DNA from: Beta vulgaris subsp. vulgaris
Taxonomy: Eukaryota > Streptophyta > Magnoliopsida > Caryophyllales > Amaranthaceae
Length of the DNA stretch: 64,000 nt
Direction: 5' to 3'
Assembly (NCBI RefSeq): GCF_026745355.1
Contig: NC_079204.1
Location: 48,666,285-48,730,284 of the forward strand
Positions 56,659-64,000 of the stretch are shown here, piece after piece. Below the pieces are notes generated by a model that saw only the letters and a list, made by a program, of their open reading frames with translations, was not told the DNA's origin and ran no database searches. A program made the translations under genes and the position numbers. Numbering within the stretch: the first letter of the stretch is position 1; the number at the start of each line of letters is the position of its first letter.

Positions 56659-57847
56659 TTTGTTGGAAGCAAAGCAAGATATCTCGTTGTGTACACTGAA
56701 CATTAATTACTCCTTGATACTATGGAGTATGGTATTACTTATTATACTATTATGCATCAAACGGGGACAGCATATGCAATAATGAATACCAAACCAAAGT
56801 CCACAACATTTGCTTTCATATCGAAATGAAAAACTCAATGCTCCCTTCTTTTCATAAAGGTTTTCTATTTACAGAAATGACAAACACCAAGGTAAGAGCA
56901 CCAATATCATGAGTGTATAATTCTCATGGCACTCTCTCTCCTCTATGATAAGTTCCTCCTGAATGGGAGAAAGCTTTGAAGATCTTCAAGTAATTATGAG
57001 AATGGAGGAGAGAAGCAAGAGAATCCTCCAAATATGGAGGAATCATTGTTTCCGCCAACGTGCTCAAAGGTGGGGACAAAGTGATTTATATTTTTTTAGT
57101 TCCAACTCATCATATTTGGTGGGCCCAAAGCGAAAATATTTTATTTTTTTAGTGCTTTTTTTCCTTTTTGCACACTGTTCAAGATATATCTTTGATGTTC
57201 AATATCTTCAATTTTGTATTAATAAAAAAATATAAAAAATTGATTTAGGAAAAGTACACATTGAGGAGACCAACCTAACAGGATCCAACATGATCAGTAT
57301 GTTTTTTTGTATATATTAATGAGAACATTTAGTCAAAAATTTTAAAATGTGAACCTTAAGAGAGAGAAACAATTACTATATTATAGGACAGAAGGAATAC
57401 CTAATTACTAATTTTTGAGCATCCTCATGGGTTGGGGAAAAAGTTAAGGAAATCTTTAACGGAAAAAATACATAAGAAGGAGAGAGAAAAAGAAAGTGAG
57501 GTATAAAAAGGAGAGAAAAACAATGAGGATGGGATTTTCCTCATGAGTATTGATGCTCAAGGAGTGGGAGAAAATAATTTTTTTTTTACATGAGAGCAAA
57601 TTTAGTTATGAGAGAGCGTTATATTCAATGGTCCCAAGCGGCACAATATAGGTTAGAGATGGAAAAACATTTACTAGATAAGGAATAAAGCAAATTTATA
57701 CAGAATTATATCGAACTAAATTAAACCGAAAGTAAGAGGATCTTTATAGAACACAAATAATATTTTTAGCTATGTAAATAAAGAGAGGAAATTCCTTGGC
57801 TTCACAACAATTGAAATTGCTAAGATATCTCTAAAGACTCATTATCT
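56659..57847. other. intergenic, degraded MITE traces
   Basis: 57100-57400 has words shared with the 50410 MITE (gatccaacatgat, atattataggacag), so an old copy is likely. No gene. Confidence 0.4.
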
Positions 57848-59340
57848 TTGACATCAAGAAAATTTTAATTAATTAAAAACCGTAATTACAACCTAATGGT
57901 AACACAACCAAACATAACATAAAGCAATCAAACACTAAAGTGAGCTTCATTTGCTCTTACAGACTCGATGAAGGAAAAACAACTGATTACATGTCCAATC
58001 CCAAATGAAACTTGACTTAAACAATGATTGGTGGGGTTAGGTTATATGTCTTGATATAATGGGATGGAATCTGTTGAGATACTAATACCAGACGATCTTC
58101 AACATAGATTGCCACATTTCATCTAATACACTCCAATGTTCACAAGATGATAAATTTCAAGGTCCTTGAACAAATCATTCTCCTAGGATTCTACTGGTTG
58201 AACTAACAAAGAAGTCACATCCTTTGGTGACTTCTAATAACCCTTCTGCGAGGGTATCCAAAGTTTAGTCTCGCGAGACTGAAACTCAAAATACGTGGAA
58301 GCCAAAACTTGCTCTAAATTAAATTGGAGGGCCTCCCATAAGATACATTTTTATAGTGTGATGACTCCTCATCTCATCACCTACACATTGGGCGAATTAT
58401 CTTGATTGAATTCACCCAAGCTACAGATTCGTAGATCCAACCTTGCACTCCTTAATGAGAACATCGAATAACAACAAATCTAAATTGAGGACCTCTTATC
58501 ATCTAACCCAACCTTCGAATCCTTGAAGCTGCATAAACCAAACCATGGTAAACTCCAGGACCAATGGCCTTTCTGACTGGATTTTCTAGATCTTCCATTG
58601 TAATAAAAAACCACAAACAGTTCATTACCCACCTACTATGAATGAATAACACCCAAGCACAACCATACACTAAATGTCAAGGATAATTGGATATGGATAA
58701 ATTTATACTCAGGCTAAAACATAGAACATAAACTAAACAAGCTAAAGAACCAATTACCAGATTCATAGCGACACAACGCCTTCAACAACATTTCACTTAA
58801 CAATCGAAAGGCAAACAAAACATGTCAATAGAGTTTACTCCGCCACTTGAGACGACACTTGCTTGCACTTCCGACGAGGCGGTGGCACCAGGTCGACTTA
58901 TCTTGGCTGATGGACACGAACAGGTAGGGACTTCTTGTGGTCGACGAACACAAACAGGGGAAGGGGACCTAAGACTACTGTTGTTGGTCGACACACACAA
59001 ACAGGGGAAGGGAAAAGGGGACCACGAAACCGCGAACAGGGGAAGAGGGGAAATAGGGAAAGGGGGGAAACCGGGGAAGGGAAAACCAGGGGAAACGAAA
59101 TGCTTAGGAAAACCGAAATATCTAAAAAACCACGAACTACCTTGGGTGATAGGGAAGAGGATACGCAGGGAAGAGGAATAACGGGGAACAACGCTTTAAG
59201 GATACATGGAAGGGAAACTACGGGGGAATAATTGGGAAGAGGAAATGACAGAGGAGGGGAAGCGCTCGACAGCGCCGAGGGGTCTCAGGCGATCATCGAG
59301 CCACTTAGGTTTTGTGATTTTCACTGAAGGTGGCTGACCA
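57848..59340 (-). mobile_element. hairpin-rich retroposon, copy 2
   Basis: The minus-strand 3' end (taagagcaaatgaagctcac..attaggttgtaatt..gatgtcaaa) matches copy 1 at 1070-1160. The three first stem-loops of copy 1 are kept: 58210-58218 with 58227-58235, about 58240-58255, and 58263-58284. The 5' part is pyrimidine-rich on the minus strand, with ggggaaggg-type repeats at 58955-59110 (plus strand). A 31-codon ORF starts at 58598 (MEDLENPVRKAIGPGVYHGL). The 5' end is not fixed; no target duplication found. Confidence 0.6.
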
Positions 59341-59624
59341 TGGTTTTTCTCTCCTTATGATTCCTTATACAATTTCTTTCAACATGCTCTTTGTGTTATT
59401 TGTTTAGTTTAAGACTCATTATCAAGATACTCCTTCGAGTTTGTGCCATAAACTTATGAATTGTACATAAACGAATGAGTTAGTGACATAAACAAATAAG
59501 CTTATGCCATAAACTAATAAGTTTACTGTCCATAAGTTTATGCCCATGATTTTATAAATTTATGATATGCTTCTGTGTTATTTGGATTATTTATTGAACA
59601 TAAAAAATATACTAATTTTATTTC
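59341..59624. repeat. ataaacttatg minisatellite
   Basis: Diverged copies of a cataaacttatgc / ataagtttatgcc word at 59445-59560; related words recur after the LINE (61972-62050). Confidence 0.6.
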
Positions 59625-61970
59625 AGTGCGCGTTGTCTTCAGGGCTGCATATTAACTTTCATAAAAGCAACATCACTGGAATAATTAATCTAGAAGACTC
59701 CTGGATCTAAAATGCAACCTCCATCCTTCTATGTAAAGCGGGAAAATTTCCTTTATCATACCTTGGGATTCCCATTGGCGGTGCTACAAATCTACACTCA
59801 TCATGGAAAGTCATCTTGGATCGTATGGAGCTGAAATTGGCGTCTTGGAAGGGGAAACAACTCTAAATTGATGGGAGATTGACCTTAATAAAAGCTTCCT
59901 TGTTGAACCTTCCTATGTACTACATGTCTTTATTTGCTGTGCCAAAAGGAATCATTGCAAAGATGCAGACAATCCAACGGAATTTTTTATGGAGCGGTGG
60001 TAATGAGTGGTGTGCGCCTTCTCTGGTACATTGGGATGTGATTGAACTTCCCACCACCTTGGGAGGTCTTGGAGTTGGATGCCTCCTAAACAGAAATATT
60101 TCCCTCCTTTTTAAATGGTTATGGAGATTCTTGAATGAGCCACAATCTCTCTGGGGGGTCGATCATCACGGATAAATATAATTACCCTCCCTTCTTCTCA
60201 CTTCTTGACCTAAAAATCCCGAAATCGGGGCCTTGGCGTGGAATATGCACAGCAGTATTGAAGCACCCATAAGCTTGGCCTATTGCAAAGGAAAACGTGA
60301 GAAAGCAGTTAGGCGATAGCTCGAACACCCTCTTCTGGCATGATCACTGGTTGGGCTCCTCCCCCTGAAAATCTTATTTCCAAGGTTGTTTAAAATTGCG
60401 GTCAATAAACTAGCATCGACTGAATCCTTGGAATATTGGGACGGGTTTTGCTAGCAATGGAGTTTTGAATGGGCTCGAGAGCTAAGGCCTTAAGAAAATG
60501 TGGAAGAGGAGGAACTTCAAAAGCTTTTGCGCAGGGTATGTCCTGCGATTGATAAAGATGATGATTTCACCTGGACTCTTCATAAGTCGGGGCAATTCAC
60601 AGTCCAGTCTTTCACTCAAGAACTAGCAAAGAATACTAACTTCAATTCTCATGTAGCGGTGAAAGGGATATGGAGGGGTTTGGTGCCACATAGGATCGAA
60701 ATATTCCTATGGACTGCTCTATTAGGGAAAATCAATACAAAATCCAAATTAGCATCCCTTGGTAAATCTCGATTGATGATGCAAGCTGCGCCCTTTGCGG
60801 TGATGCACTAGAGGACCACTCTCATCTACTTCTTCAATGTGAAGTTTCATGGCAACTTTGGCAATGGTGGCTAAATATTTGGGGTGTTTGTTGGACTTTT
60901 CCATTATCTCTCGCCGATGCATTGATCTCATGACACTCTCCCCACCGTGAACCTTTCCTCAAAAAAATTTGGCTAGAATTCTTTTTCATTATAGTATGGA
61001 CTTTGTGGAAAGAGCGGAATGCACGTGTTTTCTCCCAAAAAACGTGTAGCCAATAGCAACTTCAACATCTTGTCTTATTGCGCTTAAGTTGGTGGATTAA
61101 AGGTGGTCGGACCCTTTCCCTTACTCCCCGAATGAGGTGATCTGTCACCCTCCTTGCTTAAGGTGCGTGGAGCAATGGGGCCTACAAAGTCATTACTCCC
61201 TAACCCCAGCAGTGTTGTATGGCAGCCCCCACCTAGCTGCTCCCTCAAATGGAACGTTGACGCTTCTACCTCTTTCATCTTGTCTCATTCTGCAGTGGGT
61301 GGTGTCCTTCGAAATCATTTAGGGGTTTTCATGTGTTTATTCTCATGCTCGATTCCTCACATGGAGATTAATAGTGCCGAAGTATGGGTATACATCGCGC
61401 AATCAGTATTATTCTATGTAAAGAAGAGTTTCGTCGTCACACCGTTATTATTGAATCAGGTTCTCTCAACGCGGTTTCATGGTGTAATGAGAACAAAGGT
61501 GGGCCATGGAACCTGAGCTTCAATCTCAATTTCATTCGGAATTCTCTAAAAAAATGGATGAACATATCCATAATTCACAAAGGCCGCCGTGAATCCAACT
61601 TTGTGGCTGATTCATTGGCCAAGCTAGGAATTCCCAGATCGGATGACTTTGTCGCCTGGCTATAGGAGGAAGGCAGGTGTCCTTCTCACTTGGGTGCGGT
61701 GGCCTTGTTCTTTCTACTTTCATTACGCTGTAATCTTTGGGTGTCAACTCTTTCGTTTTGCCTGGCAATTGCCCATTTGCTTGTAATATAAGACTGATAT
61801 GTATGCCTTGATGTATGCTCTGATGAAGGATTGAGTCCCTCCTTTTTCCATGATGTGCTTGCCACTATGAAAGTTTTCTTCGTAATGAAGGAATACCATG
61901 GGCTTAGTTGAGGTTTTCTCTCCTTCTTCTTTTTAATAAATAAAATTCGAGCAAAATTATCAAAAAAAAA
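59625..61970 (+). mobile_element. 5'-truncated LINE
   Basis: Begins inside the RT C-terminal region and ends in aaaaaaaaa at 61962-61970. A possible duplication, aagtttatgcYcat (about 59533 and 61973), coincides with a local minisatellite word, so it is not decisive. 5' truncation is common for LINEs. Confidence 0.85.
59628..61665 (+). pseudogene. LINE ORF2 C-terminal remnant (RT tail, zf-RVT, RNase H)
   Basis: In order: SSGLHINFHKSNITGI (about 59640), FPLSYLGIPIGGATNLHSSW (59755), LPMYYMSLFAVPKGI (59906), WSGGNEWCAPSLVHWDVIEL (59991), zf-RVT with FTWTLHKSGQFTVQSF and PHRIEIFLWTALLGKINTKS (60564-60740), a CALCG..DHSHLLLQC-like finger across a frameshift at about 60790-60845, and RNase H (LKWNVDAS at 61246, IIESGSLNAVSW at 61445, GRRESNFVADSLAKLGIP near 61585). 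Ends at the stop 61663-61665. Several stops and shifts; not functional. Different lineage or age from the LINE at 33260. Confidence 0.85.
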
Positions 61971-62049
61971 CTAAGTTTATGCTCATAAAATGCTTAATAA
62001 TACTTCTATTCATAAACTCATAAGAAATATACATAAATTAATAAATATA

Positions 62050-62257
62050 CTTCATTTGTGTCATAATACTCGCTATACTTTACATTGTGGGAAGTTTCAT
62101 ATTGCTTGCTACACTTCCTTTTTAGACAATAAACTCTCTCTATCTCTCTCCTCTCACATGAGTCCCTTTCCTTTTTACTCTCTACCTCTTTCTCTCCAAA
62201 AATTGCCCAGGAGTTCGTGAATTGAGAAGTATAGCGAGTAATATGAAATAGAGGAAG
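62050..62257. mobile_element. Stowaway-type MITE, relative of 22884
   Basis: Ends cttcatttgtgtcataatac and gtaatatgaaatagaggaag, TA at 62048-62049 and 62258-62259. Interior matches 22884-23092 (attgtgggaagttt, ctctcctctcacatgagtcc). Confidence 0.9.
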
Positions 62258-62264
62258 TATGACT

Positions 62265-62575
62265 TTATCTGATACAAAAGTACCTAGATGACTGAGACGT
62301 ATCTCAGCCAATGTGCTATATTAAAAAAAGTCGTCTCAAATCTTCGATAACTTTTTTTTTTGATCCATATGAGCCATGAAGGCGGTACAAAGTACAAAGA
62401 AGGGGAGGGGGGATTCGAACCTGTGACCTATCGTTCACAGTACCTCCATTTTAATCACTAGGCCAAGACATCCTTGGTAAATCTTCGATAACTTTAACAT
62501 CACGCTCAATTTTTGAAGAAATATTATTTAATCACTAATTGTCTAATTGACGTTTGTTAGGTATGTGCTTCTAAT
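62265..62575 (+). repeat. direct duplication, copy with SINE
   Basis: Matches 63710-63880 (gatacaaaa..gtac, tctcaaatcttcgataa, taatcactaat, gtatgtgcttcta). This copy holds the SINE. Confidence 0.75.
62355..62478 (-). mobile_element. tRNA-derived SINE, copy 2
   Basis: Minus strand: starts ccaaggatgtcttggcctag, with A box tggcctagtgattaaa and B box ggttcgaatcc, and ends ccttcatggctcatatggat plus A tail. Exact 17-bp target duplication aaatcttcgataacttt at 62338-62354 and 62479-62495. Confidence 0.95.
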
Positions 62576-62643
62576 ACTTCTATTCTTAAACTCATAAGAA
62601 AGATACAAAAATGAATAAATATATGACTTATCTTATAGATATA

Positions 62644-63705
62644 CTAGAATTTTTTGCACGCGATGCGTGCTTGAATTTTTTTCGAAACAGAAAACTCGAT
62701 TTTTTTCGACATAAGAGTCAAAATTTGAACATTAGACATACGAAGTATAATTGTTTTTAGTTGCAAAATTTGATTGGTTTAGTTTCTATCACTTAAGTCT
62801 CTCACCATTTTTTTTTGTTTTTTTTTTTTTACTTTTCAAAGTTAAATTCTATGAGCAAAAATAGAAATTTTATTGAATTTATTTATGATTTCTAATATTA
62901 TAATTTTTAGTTGATTTTTGAATTAAGTACAATACTTTATAAATTGTAAAGAAAGTGGACACTTTGATTTCAAGTCAATTTTTTCAGATAGTAGTAGTTG
63001 TGAGTGATTGTTATAATTATATTTTTGGTATTTTGTTTGAAGCCCCATTTGATTTGTAAGTGAATTTGTAATTTAGAATGGGAAGGGGTAACATAGTCTC
63101 TTCATTTGGAACACCATACTCCTCCCTTCTCTTATTAATAGAGAGATGTGTTACTTTAACTCTTGAATGATATTTTACATAAACCTTTTTACCTTGATAA
63201 TTAATCGCTATTATATAATAACAAAAAAAAAGGTCCAAATAGATGTAAATTTTTTTATTATATATAGGAAACACTATAAAAAAGTAAATATTTTTTTTTG
63301 TCTAAGTTCTAAATTATGATTTCACTATCATGGCCCACATTAATTGTGAATGGTTCTTGAAAATAGGGATTTGTAAGTAAATTTTTGTAAATATTTTTGT
63401 ATGTATTGACGTTCTAGGTTATTAGTTTTAGTTTGTATATTAATTTTAAGTTTTAATAAAGTTTCCTGATTATTTGAGTGATTTGCGTGATTTTTTATAA
63501 TGTGATTTTCTCAATTATATGAGTGATTTGTAAAGTTTCTTCTTTAAGTGATTTGTGAGTGAGTGTTGTAAATTAATTTTCGATAGTTTTCTTTGAGTGT
63601 CGATTTTAATTTTTACAATCCTTTTGTAATTTAGAAAGGGAAGGGGGTAAAATAGGCATTTCAAAAGAGGACACCATTGCTCCTCCTTCCCTTATATAAT
63701 AGAGA
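62644..63705 (-). mobile_element. Helitron, non-autonomous, 1062 bp
   Basis: On the minus strand it starts TCTCTATTATATAAG at 63705 and ends CTAG at 62644. The hairpin gcacgc-atc-gcgtgc (62670-62656) is 8 bases before the CTAG, and the insertion lies between A and T. Termini are nearly the same as those of the 23377 Helitron. Interior is AT-rich and non-coding; a second 5'-end-like block lies at 63060-63150. Confidence 0.8.
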
Positions 63706-63709
63706 TAAC

Positions 63710-63880
63710 TTAACTGATACAAAAAAAGTACTCTGGATTGAAACGTGTCTCATCCAATATGCTTTGTTAAAAGAAGTCCTCTCAAATCTTCGATAAGTTT
63801 AAACACCACACTGAATTTAGACTTAATCACTAATTACTATGTGTTGGACTTTTTGTTACGTATGTGCTTCTACCAAGTCT
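63710..63880 (+). repeat. direct duplication, copy without SINE
   Basis: The empty-site counterpart of 62265-62575: tctcaaatcttcgataagtt runs on without interruption where the SINE sits in the other copy. Confidence 0.75.
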
Positions 63881-64000
63881 TTCACTTTGGTCAGCATTTA
63901 ATTCTTCCCGTTTAAAACATTTTTCACATTTTGCAACTTGGATTTAACCTACAATGGCTAGCCATTATCGCAATCATAGTTCATTACACATTCAGATGGT
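63881..64000. other. end of window, no gene seen
   Basis: AT-rich, nothing recognised. Confidence 0.3.

Noticed and set aside
58822..59231. Arg/Gly/Lys-rich ORFs near 59 kb
   Set aside because: Translation of the ggggaaggg repeat in the retroposon 5' region.

Overview
The window looks like nuclear DNA from a flowering plant, most likely a eudicot. It is AT-rich and gene-poor, its genes have introns, and it is crowded with plant transposon families. Placement in Caryophyllales is only a weak impression from the repeat types. Two host genes are well supported, both on the minus strand and both with splice junctions that stay in phase: an ABHD18-type alpha/beta hydrolase (3812-7682, 5 exons, 359 codons) and a MYB-CC (G2-like, PHR1-LIKE 2/3 or UNE16 type) transcription factor (25343-27398, 6 coding exons, 382 codons). 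A short hydrophobic peptide gene at 55066-55308 is possible. No function links the two genes; they are simply neighbours among repeats.

Layout. 1-3.0 kb: a Stowaway MITE, then a retroposon whose RNA would fold into a run of hairpins, next to purine-rich minisatellites. 3.8-8 kb: the hydrolase gene, with a MITE in its last intron. 8.7-9.6 kb: a hAT-type element with 8-bp target duplications. 10.1-13.7 kb: a decayed L1-type LINE (minus). 15.2-19 kb: a satellite-like array, a probable solo LTR, and a CACTA element inside that LTR. 21.3-24.6 kb: a MITE cluster and a small Helitron. 25.3-27.4 kb: the MYB-CC gene. 32.4 kb: a nuclear copy of plastid trnQ-UUG. 33.26-38.89 kb: a full-length but decayed LINE with a 19-bp target duplication. 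39.8-40.5 kb: a second hAT-type element.

41.3-45.0 kb: the most interesting element, a Mutator-like element (MULE) with long terminal inverted repeats (TIRs) and an exact 9-bp duplication. It carries a SWIM/zinc-knuckle transposase remnant plus a broken plant-mobile-domain (PMD) gene, and has six copies of a near-perfect palindrome just inside each end. 45.4-47.8 kb: PIF/Harbinger-like elements nested inside one another, each bounded by TTA. 47.8-50.7 kb: minisatellite, MITEs and a SINE. 50.8-53.0 kb: a CACTA element with a Transposase_24-like tail, inserted in a (TA)n tract. 53-57 kb: Stowaway MITEs and a hAT-like element. 57.8-59.3 kb: a second copy of the hairpin retroposon. 59.6-62.0 kb: a 5'-truncated LINE. 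62.3-63.7 kb: a SINE and a second Helitron.

Several insertions can be ordered in time from nesting and from empty-site copies inside the window. Everything here comes from reading the sequence by eye; no alignments or database searches were run.
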